From Bacteroidota bacterium (lineage in GTDB: Bacteria; Bacteroidota; Bacteroidia; Chitinophagales; Chitinophagaceae): DNA of 21,373 bases. The notes under the pieces were generated by a model. That model saw only the letters and a list, made by a program, of their open reading frames with translations, was not told where the DNA came from and did not search any database. The translations under genes were made by a program, and so were the position numbers. Shown one piece after another: positions 1-6,812 of this stretch (positions within the stretch are counted from its first letter, which is position 1; the number at the start of each line of letters is the position of its first letter). The stretch lies in contig JAEZRB010000314.1 in assembly GCA_023412975.1 (NCBI GenBank), positions 1 through 21,373 on the forward strand. The letters run 5' to 3'.

Positions 1-2
1 AT

Positions 3-584
3 GGTGCTTCCCGCACTGCTGACCAGACGGCGTATACACAATTCTGGTACGAATTTTCAGAAGCTGGCTGGAATCGTATTGCACGTGTTGTGGCGGTTAG
101 TAAAAAACTCGACCTGTTTGAAACAGCGCGACTCCTGGCCCGGGTTGATATCGCTCTCGCTGACGCCTATACTGCCGGCTGGGATGCAAAGTTTCCCTAT
201 AATTTCTGGCGTCCGTTTACAGCTATCCGGAATGCTGCTAATGATAACAATGACTACACCACACCTGATGAGCAATGGGAACCCGCGGCGCCAACTCCAC
301 CGGTACAGGACTACCCATCGACGCATAGCGCGTTGGGAAATGCCGCAGCAACGGTGATGGCGCGGATCCTGGGTGATAACACAAAATTCAGTTTTTCATC
401 TCCCACAGCTGTGCCTGCCGGCAACAACAGGAGCTTTACCAGCTTTAGCCAGGCAGCAGATGAAAATGCCGATTCGAGGGTAAGAGGCGGAATACATTTC
501 CGTTTCGCGTGTGAAGCAGGGCAGGAACTTGGAAATAAAATCGGGAACTGGGTTGTAGAAACGAAACTTAAACCTTTGCAATAA
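3..584 (+). CDS. Vanadium-dependent haloperoxidase / PAP2-superfamily protein, C-terminal part (5' end outside window)
   Basis: The reading frame is open from base 3 and runs off the left edge; the GTG at 90 is internal, because the codons before it already read as family-like sequence rich in aromatics. Motifs of the vanadium haloperoxidase/acid phosphatase superfamily are visible: a Kx6RP element (Lys codon at 189, Arg-Pro at 210-215, within FWRPFTAIR), PSTH at 315-326 (the PSxH motif with the acid-base His) and SRx3GxH at 474-497 (the vanadate- or phosphate-binding His). Such enzymes oxidise halides with peroxide or hydrolyse phosphate esters, and are often exported; the N-terminus is missing, so export cannot be judged. 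The Asp that usually follows at SRx3GxHx3D is Ala here (507-509). The family call is firm, the reaction is not. It ends at a terminator shared with the convergent gene. Confidence 0.85.
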   Translation, partial: GASRTADQTAYTQFWYEFSEAGWNRIARVVAVSKKLDLFETARLLARVDIALADAYTAGWDAKFPYNFWRPFTAIRNAANDNNDYTTPDEQWEPAAPTPPVQDYPSTHSALGNAAATVMARILGDNTKFSFSSPTAVPAGNNRSFTSFSQAADENADSRVRGGIHFRFACEAGQELGNKIGNWVVETKLKPLQ

Positions 585-590
585 AAATGA

Positions 591-623
591 AAGCCAGGAC
601 CTCTAAGAAGTCCTGGCTTTTTT
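591..623. terminator. Bidirectional intrinsic terminator
   Basis: A perfect 9-bp stem (AGCCAGGAC at 592-600, GTCCTGGCT at 610-618) with a 9-nt loop is followed by a T run on the plus strand. On the minus strand the same stem is followed by TTTCATTTTTATT. It lies between the stops of two convergent genes (584 and 645), so it can end both transcripts. Confidence 0.85.
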
Positions 624-644
624 CAAGATATGCTTTCCAGCAAA

Positions 645-1880
645 TTATTTCTTGCCGATACGATACAATCTACCCTCATCCGTAACCGCATAAAGCGCTC
701 CATCCTGTCCTTGTGTAACGTCACGGAAACGCTGTGACTGGTCCGCGGCGATTCTCTCCTCTCCTACGACTTTATTATTCTCAATCACCAGCCGGGCGAT
801 ATGCTGGCTGCTCAGACCTGAAATAAACAAATTGTTCTTCCATTCTGGTATGGCATCAGCCGTATAAAAAGTCATACCACTGGGTGATAATACAGGATCC
901 CAGTAATAAACAGGTTGCTCCATGCCATCTTTTTGCGTAATGGCGTCTCCAATTTTGTCACCGCTATACTCCAGGCCATATGTGATCGTAGGCCAGCCAT
1001 AGTTTTTGCCAGCTTCAATACGGTTGAGTTCGTCGCCACCTCTCGGACCAAATTCGCTTTCCCAAAGATCTCCAGTTTGTGGATGTATGGCGAGACCCTG
1101 TACATTTCTATGTCCATAAGTATAGATCTCCGGCCTTGCGTTGGGGTCGTTTAAGAACGGATTTCCAGGGGCAGGTTTTCCATCTGTGGTGATATGCATC
1201 ACTTTTCCGAGGCCGGATTTCAAATCCTGTGACTGGGGCCTGGTCACTTTATCGGAACGCTCGCCCGTGCTCACAAACAAATTGCCATCCTTATCAAAAA
1301 GAATTCTTCCGCCAAAATGCAGATTACCATTATAAGCTGGTGTGGCGCGATAAATGACGGTGCTACCTTCAATCTTTTTCTCATCAGCCGACAACTTTCC
1401 TTTTGCGACGGCCGTAAGATTGCCGCCCGATACATCTTCTGAAAATACCCAGTAAACCATTCTATTGGTCGAAAACGCGGGATCAATAGTTAGTCCCAGC
1501 AATCCTCCCTGTCCTTTTGAATTTACAGCTGGTAATCCAGTGATGGCTTCCGAGAGTTCACCGGTAGCGCTTGCAATCCGCATGGAACCACCTTTTTCTG
1601 TGATCAGGAATCGGCCATCGGGAAGGCTGGTAATTCCCCAGGGCTTGGTGAGTCCACTGTTCAGCACTTTTACATCGATCGGTGTTTGTGTTTTCACGCC
1701 GGCGATGCGTGTCTGACCCGCAAATGCAGGTTTATAGTTCGTATTTGGCTGCTTGGTTTCTACCGGGGCCAGGGTGGAGCCATCGTCCGTCGAACGATTA
1801 TCCGGGGGAGTTTGTTGACTGTTACAGGCCGTCAATAAAACGGTAAGGCCAATAATAGTACCGGGCAAAAATTTAATCAC
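645..1880 (-). CDS. PQQ-dependent sugar dehydrogenase (soluble aldose dehydrogenase / YliI type), lipoprotein
   Basis: This 411-residue protein has the six-bladed beta-propeller sequence of the glucose/sorbosone dehydrogenase family (GSDH domain), which oxidises aldoses with pyrroloquinoline quinone. Recognisable family segments are KPWGI followed by LPDGRFLITEKGG, QGGLLGLTIDP, NLHFGGRI, GHRNVQGLA and the loop ESEFGPRGGDELN. The N-terminus is a lipoprotein signal with lipobox LTAC (Cys19) followed by a Ser/Thr/Asp-rich linker, so the enzyme is probably anchored in the periplasm or outer membrane. The start is GTG at 1880; an in-frame stop lies a few codons upstream and there is no clear ribosome-binding site. 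The gene is monocistronic and convergent with the haloperoxidase. The substrate is unknown, and cofactor dependence is inferred from family membership only. Confidence 0.9.
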   Translation of the reverse strand: MIKFLPGTIIGLTVLLTACNSQQTPPDNRSTDDGSTLAPVETKQPNTNYKPAFAGQTRIAGVKTQTPIDVKVLNSGLTKPWGITSLPDGRFLITEKGGSMRIASATGELSEAITGLPAVNSKGQGGLLGLTIDPAFSTNRMVYWVFSEDVSGGNLTAVAKGKLSADEKKIEGSTVIYRATPAYNGNLHFGGRILFDKDGNLFVSTGERSDKVTRPQSQDLKSGLGKVMHITTDGKPAPGNPFLNDPNARPEIYTYGHRNVQGLAIHPQTGDLWESEFGPRGGDELNRIEAGKNYGWPTITYGLEYSGDKIGDAITQKDGMEQPVYYWDPVLSPSGMTFYTADAIPEWKNNLFISGLSSQHIARLVIENNKVVGEERIAADQSQRFRDVTQGQDGALYAVTDEGRLYRIGKK

Positions 1881-1907
1881 GATTATAGATTTAAGTGAAG
1901 AATACTA

Positions 1908-1915
1908 CAAATTTA
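1908..1915 (-). promoter_or_regulatory. Candidate Bacteroidota -7 promoter box for the sugar dehydrogenase
   Basis: On the minus strand the bases read TAAATTTG, an exact match to TAnnTTTG, about 28 nt upstream of the GTG start. No TTG -33 element is found at the expected spacing, so this rests on the -7 box and its position alone. Confidence 0.4.
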
Positions 1916-1976
1916 GTGAATATCGGTTTCTGTCGCCGACCGCTTCGCAACCCAGCCAAATAACCGTTCGTGCATC

Positions 1977-2015
1977 ATAACCAATTTAGGGGATGCAGCA
2001 CCCCATATTGGTTAT
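1977..2015. promoter_or_regulatory. 39-nt inverted repeat in a divergent intergenic region
   Basis: The outer arms ATAACCAAT (1977-1985) and ATTGGTTAT (2007-2015) are perfectly complementary over 9 bp. Inside them GGGG (1989-1992) pairs with CCCC (2001-2004), and TGC (1994-1996) faces GCA (1998-2000). A further ATAACC copy lies at 1960-1965, in direct orientation. The element sits between the divergent starts at 1880 and 2072, so it could be an operator for a dimeric regulator or a leader hairpin. It is not followed by a proper T tract, which argues against a terminator. Confidence 0.55.
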
Positions 2016-2071
2016 TTCCAAAGCTTCTCCACGACCTCAAATTTGCATGCTTAATCATTAAACCTTTTACT

Positions 2072-2974
2072 ATGCAAAAGAGACATATCGTACTCCCGTT
2101 TTTCTTCAATTTACTTCATCTGATGAGCTTTTCCCAGATGCAGTTTGCTTCCCCGGAAGCCCGGGCCGGACATAATTTTCTGGTAAAAAAAATCAGGCTT
2201 GCATCAGGAGTTCAACTCAACTATGTAGAGCAGGGGCGTGAGAGTAGCCAGCCAGTTATTTTTCTACATGGCATAACGGATTCCTGGTATTCTTATGAAA
2301 GCCTGCTGCCATTTTTACCACCATCTATTCATGCCTATGCCATTACCCAAAGGGGCCATGGGGACGCCGATAAGCCTTTGGGATCTTATGACCCCTCAGT
2401 CTTTGCAGCCGACCTGGCAGCATTTATTAAAGAACTCAATCTCGGACCCGCTATCATTGTCGGGCATTCGATGGGCGCTACAATTGCGCAACGATTTGGA
2501 CTGGATTATCCCCAGCTCACGAAAGGCCTGGTGCTGATCGGCTCATTTGCCTCATTTGGTGATAAACCTGATATGAAAGAATTCACGGATTTTGTAAATC
2601 AACTTACCGACCCCGTTGATTCTACATTTATTTATGAGTTCCAAAAAAGCACTTTGGCAAAAGCGATACCTGCATCACAGCTACAAATGTTTGTCTTGGA
2701 AAGCCGGAAGGTGCCAGCCCATGTATGGAAGTCAGTCATGAAAGGTTTGATGGCAATAAATTATAATGACGAACTCAAAAAAATGAATATCCCCACCTTA
2801 TTAGTCTGGGGGGATAAAGATGCATTCGTAACCGGGCAGGACCAGGAGATACTACTGAACCATATCAAAGACTCCAGGTTAATCATCTATAAAAACACAG
2901 GTCATGCGGTACACTGGGAAGAGCCCCTGCGCTTTGCTACCGATCTTTTGGTATTTATCAACAAGCTTCTATAA
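2072..2974 (+). CDS. Alpha/beta-hydrolase fold protein, probably secreted
   Basis: This 300-residue alpha/beta hydrolase has a complete catalytic triad pattern: oxyanion-loop HG (66-67), nucleophile elbow GHSMG (Ser133), acid Asp250 in WGDKDAFV and His278 in GHAVHWEEP. It resembles the epoxide hydrolase/haloperoxidase/esterase class, and the substrate cannot be read from sequence. The start at 2072 was chosen because it gives a positively charged N-terminus (MQKR) and a hydrophobic stretch typical of a signal peptide. The frame extends back to an ATG at 1970, but that extension would run through the inverted repeat and is not signal-like. A small lipoprotein gene follows after 21 nt, so the two are probably co-transcribed. 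Confidence 0.88.
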   Translation: MQKRHIVLPFFFNLLHLMSFSQMQFASPEARAGHNFLVKKIRLASGVQLNYVEQGRESSQPVIFLHGITDSWYSYESLLPFLPPSIHAYAITQRGHGDADKPLGSYDPSVFAADLAAFIKELNLGPAIIVGHSMGATIAQRFGLDYPQLTKGLVLIGSFASFGDKPDMKEFTDFVNQLTDPVDSTFIYEFQKSTLAKAIPASQLQMFVLESRKVPAHVWKSVMKGLMAINYNDELKKMNIPTLLVWGDKDAFVTGQDQEILLNHIKDSRLIIYKNTGHAVHWEEPLRFATDLLVFINKLL

Positions 2975-2995
2975 TTATTAATCACGTATATCACT

Positions 2996-3427
2996 ATGTT
3001 TTTAAGATTCATCCTACCATTTGTATCACTGGTGTTAGCCGCCTGCGATAAAGACAATGATGAACCAAAATCTCCCACCACGCTTTTAACGCAAAAAACC
3101 TGGATATTAAAAAGTGTGGGTGTGGATGACAACAATAATAATATCATCGACGCGGAAGAAGAAATGATCCGCGATTGTGACGCCGATAACCGCTATAGTT
3201 TTTATGTCAACGGCTCAGGGCTCTTCGAAGAAGCGGAACTGGATTGCGGGACAGGCATTGATGAACTGCCCTTTACCTGGAAATTTAAAGACGGCACCAG
3301 TCACATTGAGTTTAACGTCAATACATTCAAGATCCTGCGTCTCACCGAAAATGAACTGGTGCTAAACCACTTCCTGGATCTGGGTAATGGACATAAACTT
3401 CCATTCATCACAAGTTTCGGTCACTGA
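2996..3427 (+). CDS. Small lipocalin-like lipoprotein with EF-hand-like loop
   Basis: The 143-residue product starts with a lipoprotein signal peptide (lipobox LAAC, Cys17) and an acidic linker. The body resembles the small lipocalin-like domain common in Bacteroidota: a TWILKSVG strand near residue 35, an FYVNGSG turn, FTWKF, and a final LTENELVL strand. Residues 44-55 (DDNNNNIIDAEE) fit the spacing of a calcium-binding EF-hand loop: acidic or Asn at loop positions 1, 3 and 5, Ile at 8, Asp at 9, Glu at 12. Two cysteines (61 and one near residue 81) could form a disulfide. It follows the hydrolase by 21 nt and may act with it. The function is unknown; the lipocalin-like assignment is moderately sure and calcium binding is inference. 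Confidence 0.75.
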   Translation: MFLRFILPFVSLVLAACDKDNDEPKSPTTLLTQKTWILKSVGVDDNNNNIIDAEEEMIRDCDADNRYSFYVNGSGLFEEAELDCGTGIDELPFTWKFKDGTSHIEFNVNTFKILRLTENELVLNHFLDLGNGHKLPFITSFGH

Positions 3428-3812
3428 TTAAAAAAATCTGAAAAATGAAAAAACTACACAGGCGTTCTACGCTTATCTTATATATCAGCTATTATGCAAT
3501 AAAGCTTTACAATAAGATCTTAACGCCTTTTCAAAACATGCCTACGCCTGATTTCAATGATGACCAGGATTCTCTTCGGCGTTAACGTCGATGTGATACA
3601 GGCATTATGGAAATTTTCGAGCTGGTTAGCAAACGCCCCGACAAACGTAACCCCAGCTTTTGATAAACTGGGATAATTTTATGCTTTGACCGATGTCCCT
3701 GCAATCAGGTTTACAACAACAACAGCAGGCAAATGATGAGTGATACCTTTTTCATCATTCACGTTGCGACAGGATCGTGGATCATATAATGCGACACATC
3801 AACGGCTAAAAT
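3428..3812. other. Intergenic stretch without a convincing gene
   Basis: This 385-nt gap separates the plus-strand operon from the convergent GH32 gene. It holds only the two short frames noted at 3445-3676 and an 8-bp inverted repeat (AATGATGA at 3732-3739, TCATCATT at 3752-3759) with no T tract on either strand. No clear intrinsic terminator is visible for either flanking transcript. Confidence 0.6.
3445..3585 (+). CDS. Doubtful small ORF (46 aa)
   Basis: An ATG 17 nt after the preceding stop opens 46 codons beginning MKKLHRRSTLILYISYYA and ending NDDQDSLRR. It has a basic N-terminus and a short hydrophobic patch, but no recognisable family. A second short frame, shifted by one (3557-3676, 39 codons, containing IQALWKFSSWLAN), overlaps its 3' end. 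The pair could be a decayed gene with a frameshift or simply chance open frames. Confidence 0.2.
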   Translation: MKKLHRRSTLILYISYYAIKLYNKILTPFQNMPTPDFNDDQDSLRR

Positions 3813-5348
3813 TTACTGAAATAGTGCCGGTTTTATTTCGGTATAAACAAGGTTCCTGATATCAAGTCCACCGACGGAAAAAATGGTAAATTGATTCATG
3901 GGTGTGGTAGGGAAAAATATACTTGTCATCACCGTTAAGCCATTGTCCGCAAACAGTTCAATGGATGTTTGATCACAAATAAGGGTCAGGTTGGCTGTCT
4001 TTGAAGGATAAAGTCTTGGCGCAAAATGCCGGCCGGCAAATCCTTTTTCAAAACCCGTTTCTCCCGACTTACTCCGATCAATGTAATAGTGGTTGGCGGC
4101 TTTGTCATAACCGAGCTCGACCTGTTCCCCTTCCGGATTTGACAACTTTATTGAAAAATCATTCAGATCATCAATTTGAAGATCAAGTCTCGCTACGGAG
4201 GAGGAAGTTTTTATACTAGCTGATAGATCATACTCACCTTTGACGCTTATGTTTTCGAGACTGGCTGTGTTGTCCGTTAACGCGTCGAACTCCGTTACGG
4301 GTTTTGACACCAGTGCATACCGTCCACCGGCATCCACCAGCAAAAGCTCACGAGGGATGGTCATGGCGCTACGCCAGCTCTTCGTTGGCACCTGGTTAGC
4401 ATACTGCCAGTTGCTCATCCAGCCCATAAATATTTTTCGGGCGCCAGTGTTCGACCAGGTTACGCCGGCATAGTTATCCGGACCATAATCTACCCATCGG
4501 GTGCTGGTATCATTGGGAATAAACTTCGTTCCGTCAAATTGCCCGGTGAAGTACTGTGTTGCGGAGCCTCCGTTGGGACCGCCCGGGTTGATACTCACAA
4601 GCAAAACCCAGACACTATCACCGCGATAGGTCAGGGGAAAAAGATCAGGACATTCCCATACCCCACCATGTGCGCCGATACCCTGGCCAAAATCTGATTC
4701 CTTATTCCAGGTTTTGAGATCGGGTGAAGAATAGAAACTGATATGGTCCTGCACGGCGAGTGTCATGATCCATTTTTGCGTAGCAGGGTGCCAGCTCACT
4801 TTGGGATCACGGAAATCTTTAACACCTGGATTTTTCAGTACCGGGTTGCCCGCGTACTTGGTCCAGGTTTTCCCCTCGTCAACGCTATAAGCAATACTCT
4901 GGTTTTGATAATCTGTTTTTCCTTCATGTTCACCTCTTGGATCATGGTGTGTAAATATGGCGACAAGTGGAGGCTTGCCATCCTGACCGAAACCAGAACT
5001 ATTACTTACATCCACCACCGCGCTGCCTGAAAAAATATAACCGAGGCTATCAGGATAAAGGGCAATGGGATGATGTTCCCAGTTTACAAGATCAACAGAG
5101 CTGGCATGACCCCAGTGCATTGGCCCCCAGATAGTGCTGTCGGGATAATGCTGGTAGAATAAATGATAACGGTCGTTGAAATACACCATCCCATTGGGAT
5201 CGTTCATCCATTTTGATTTGGGTGTGAAATGAACCTGTGGGCGGTATTGTTCGGTGACAGTTTCCGGTTCAGGTGTTTTGCTGGTAGAACTTTTACAGGA
5301 AGAAAAGATCAGACAAATAATAAAGACGTATGGTATGGAGTATCTCAT
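3813..5348 (-). CDS. Glycoside hydrolase family 32 exo-fructosidase (levanase/inulinase type), lipoprotein
   Basis: This 511-residue protein shows the GH32 catalytic signature in order: WMNDPNG with the nucleophile Asp50, FRDP with the transition-state-stabilising Asp181, and WECPD with the acid-base Glu232. The five-bladed propeller is followed by a C-terminal beta-sandwich, with FGLFAD-like ELFADNGLTVMTSIFF near the end as is usual in this family. The lipobox is FSSC (Cys18), so the enzyme is lipid-anchored and should act on fructans or sucrose in the periplasm or at the cell surface. The exo-fructosidase reading is family inference; beta-fructofuranosidase activity is equally possible. No SusC/SusD, fructokinase or fructose transporter adjoins it. 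The start codon lies only 14 nt from a repeat element, and I see no consensus promoter between them. Confidence 0.93.
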   Translation of the reverse strand: MRYSIPYVFIICLIFSSCKSSTSKTPEPETVTEQYRPQVHFTPKSKWMNDPNGMVYFNDRYHLFYQHYPDSTIWGPMHWGHASSVDLVNWEHHPIALYPDSLGYIFSGSAVVDVSNSSGFGQDGKPPLVAIFTHHDPRGEHEGKTDYQNQSIAYSVDEGKTWTKYAGNPVLKNPGVKDFRDPKVSWHPATQKWIMTLAVQDHISFYSSPDLKTWNKESDFGQGIGAHGGVWECPDLFPLTYRGDSVWVLLVSINPGGPNGGSATQYFTGQFDGTKFIPNDTSTRWVDYGPDNYAGVTWSNTGARKIFMGWMSNWQYANQVPTKSWRSAMTIPRELLLVDAGGRYALVSKPVTEFDALTDNTASLENISVKGEYDLSASIKTSSSVARLDLQIDDLNDFSIKLSNPEGEQVELGYDKAANHYYIDRSKSGETGFEKGFAGRHFAPRLYPSKTANLTLICDQTSIELFADNGLTVMTSIFFPTTPMNQFTIFSVGGLDIRNLVYTEIKPALFQ

Positions 5349-5361
5349 GATAATTTTTTTT

Positions 5362-5585
5362 GGTTACGGAGTACACAGTGTTTAATTCAATTTTTACTCC
5401 CTTCGTGTTTCCTTCGTGCCCTTCGTGTCCAGTTTTAGGTCACGGAGTACACGGAGTGTTGCACGGAGAACACGGAGTTTAATTCAATTTTGCAATCCTT
5501 CGTGCCCTTCGTGTTTCCTTCGTGCCCTTCGTGTCCCAAAAACCAGGTCACGGAGTACACGGAGTGTTGCACGGAGAACACGGAG
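5362..5585. repeat. Composite palindromic repeat (element A): heptamer arrays CTTCGTG / CACGGAG
   Basis: Two near-copies and one remnant of an inverted-repeat unit stand in tandem. Each full unit has an arm of CTTCGTG heptamers and an opposing arm of CACGGAG heptamers. In copy 2 the arms are 5497-5536 and 5546-5585 with four heptamers each; in copy 1 they are 5399-5430 (three heptamers) and 5438-5477 (four). The two 40-nt CACGGAG arms are identical. A degenerate arm lies at 5362-5379. A 14-nt A/T spacer is duplicated at 5381-5394 and 5478-5491, showing tandem duplication with a period of about 100 bp. CTTCGTG pairs with CACGGAG through six Watson-Crick pairs and one G-U on plus-strand RNA. 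No coding sequence is credible here. Confidence 0.85.
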
Positions 5586-5633
5586 CTGTGTCATGGTCAG
5601 GAAAAACACTTTCATTGTAAAGATAGTCGTTCC

Positions 5634-6812
5634 TCACAGCAGCCCGGATATCGCTTTCAAACCCATATACGCCATCACCGCGACGACGATCCAGCCGGCC
5701 ACGGCCATCCATCGTGGATGATGGTAATCGTTTATGATATTCTTTTTATATGCTGCCATTAAAATAATAGCCAGTGCAAACGGCAGTATCAATCCATTGA
5801 TTGCCCCAGCCGCGATCAACAACCTGACAGGCTGACCCAGGATCAAAAACATGGCAGTAGAAAAAACAATAAAGCCAATTATAAATGGACGAAAGTTCCT
5901 CTCCACCGACACATGAAGCAGTTTCGCAAAAGTGACCGATGTAAACGCCGAACCTACTACAGATGTGATCGCCGCACTCCACAATACCAGCCCAAAAATT
6001 TTATAACCCCATTGCCCGGCCGCGCTTTCAAATACAGTAGCCGCGGGATTGCCGGCACTTAAACTAACCCCCTGCCATACTACTCCCAGCGCGGCGACAA
6101 ATAAAATGATTCGCATGATAGTGGCGATCAAAATCGCTGAAACCGCGCTGGTTGAAACTTTCCGAATATTTTCTTTACCGCTGATGCCGGCCTGTAGCAA
6201 ACGGTGAGCTCCTGCGAAACTGATATACCCTCCCACCGTGCCCCCCACGATGGTGAGGATGATCATTTCATTGATCGTATCCGGTAAAAATGTTTTGACA
6301 ACAGCTTCACCCATCGGCGGGTTTGATTTGAATGCCACGTACAGCGTAAGCCCGATCATAACAAACCCAAGCAATTTTGCAAACAGGTCGAGAGATCTGC
6401 CGGCCTCCTTATAAACAAAAACCAACACGGCGATCAAACAGCTTATCAAGGCTCCCACTTTTACACTACAACCCGTCAACACCTGCAAACCCAGTCCTGC
6501 ACCTGCAATATTGCCAATATTAAATGCAAGCCCACCCAAGACGATCAATATCGACAAAGCATAACCCGATCCCGGCAATACTTTATTCGCTACATCCTGC
6601 GCATATAATTTACTGATGCTGACGATTCGCCAGATATTCAACTGGGCACCGATGTCCATCAACACGGAAATAAAAATTACGAAACCAAAACTCGCACGCA
6701 GTTCTTCGGTAAACTTTGTTGTTTGTGTAATAAACCCCGGGCCGATGGCTGATGTCGCCATCAAAAACGCTGCACCCAGCAGGGGTCCTTTTAGAAATGA
6801 TTTATTCTGCAT
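5634..6812 (-). CDS. YcsG/NRAMP-like permease of the 5-oxoprolinase operon
   Basis: The 392-residue product is very hydrophobic, with about 11 predicted membrane segments and an NRAMP (MntH/Nramp) fold sequence. The start at 6812 (MQNKSFLKGP) overlaps the last 11 nt of pxpA; upstream in-frame ATGs lie deep inside pxpA and are less likely. The metal-binding residues of true NRAMPs are absent: TM1 reads AIGPGF where DPGN is expected, and TM6 reads GTVGGY where the MPH motif should be. In Bacillus subtilis an NRAMP-like gene, ycsG, also adjoins the pxpA homologue ycsF, so the association is known. I infer that this family imports 5-oxoproline or a related amino acid rather than Mn2+ or Fe2+, but that is not proven. 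Confidence 0.85.
   Translation of the reverse strand: MQNKSFLKGPLLGAAFLMATSAIGPGFITQTTKFTEELRASFGFVIFISVLMDIGAQLNIWRIVSISKLYAQDVANKVLPGSGYALSILIVLGGLAFNIGNIAGAGLGLQVLTGCSVKVGALISCLIAVLVFVYKEAGRSLDLFAKLLGFVMIGLTLYVAFKSNPPMGEAVVKTFLPDTINEMIILTIVGGTVGGYISFAGAHRLLQAGISGKENIRKVSTSAVSAILIATIMRIILFVAALGVVWQGVSLSAGNPAATVFESAAGQWGYKIFGLVLWSAAITSVVGSAFTSVTFAKLLHVSVERNFRPFIIGFIVFSTAMFLILGQPVRLLIAAGAINGLILPFALAIILMAAYKKNIINDYHHPRWMAVAGWIVVAVMAYMGLKAISGLL

Noticed and set aside
1..357. 118-codon open frame at the left edge
   Set aside because: It overlaps the haloperoxidase in another frame, which has clear family motifs; this frame shows none.
1970..2071. Upstream ATG extension of the alpha/beta hydrolase
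   Set aside because: The extra 34 residues would be encoded by the inverted repeat and leader, and the start at 2072 gives a normal signal peptide.
3732..3759. Inverted repeat as a terminator for GH32 or the small lipoprotein
   Set aside because: The 8-bp stem is A/T-rich and no T tract follows on either strand.
5362..5585. CRISPR array
   Set aside because: The repeats are inverted heptamer arrays with identical A/T spacers, not regularly spaced direct repeats with unique spacers, and no cas genes are present.
5416..5762. Two open frames rich in Arg, Ser, Cys and Pro over element A
   Set aside because: They arise from reading the heptamer repeats and have no domain-like composition.
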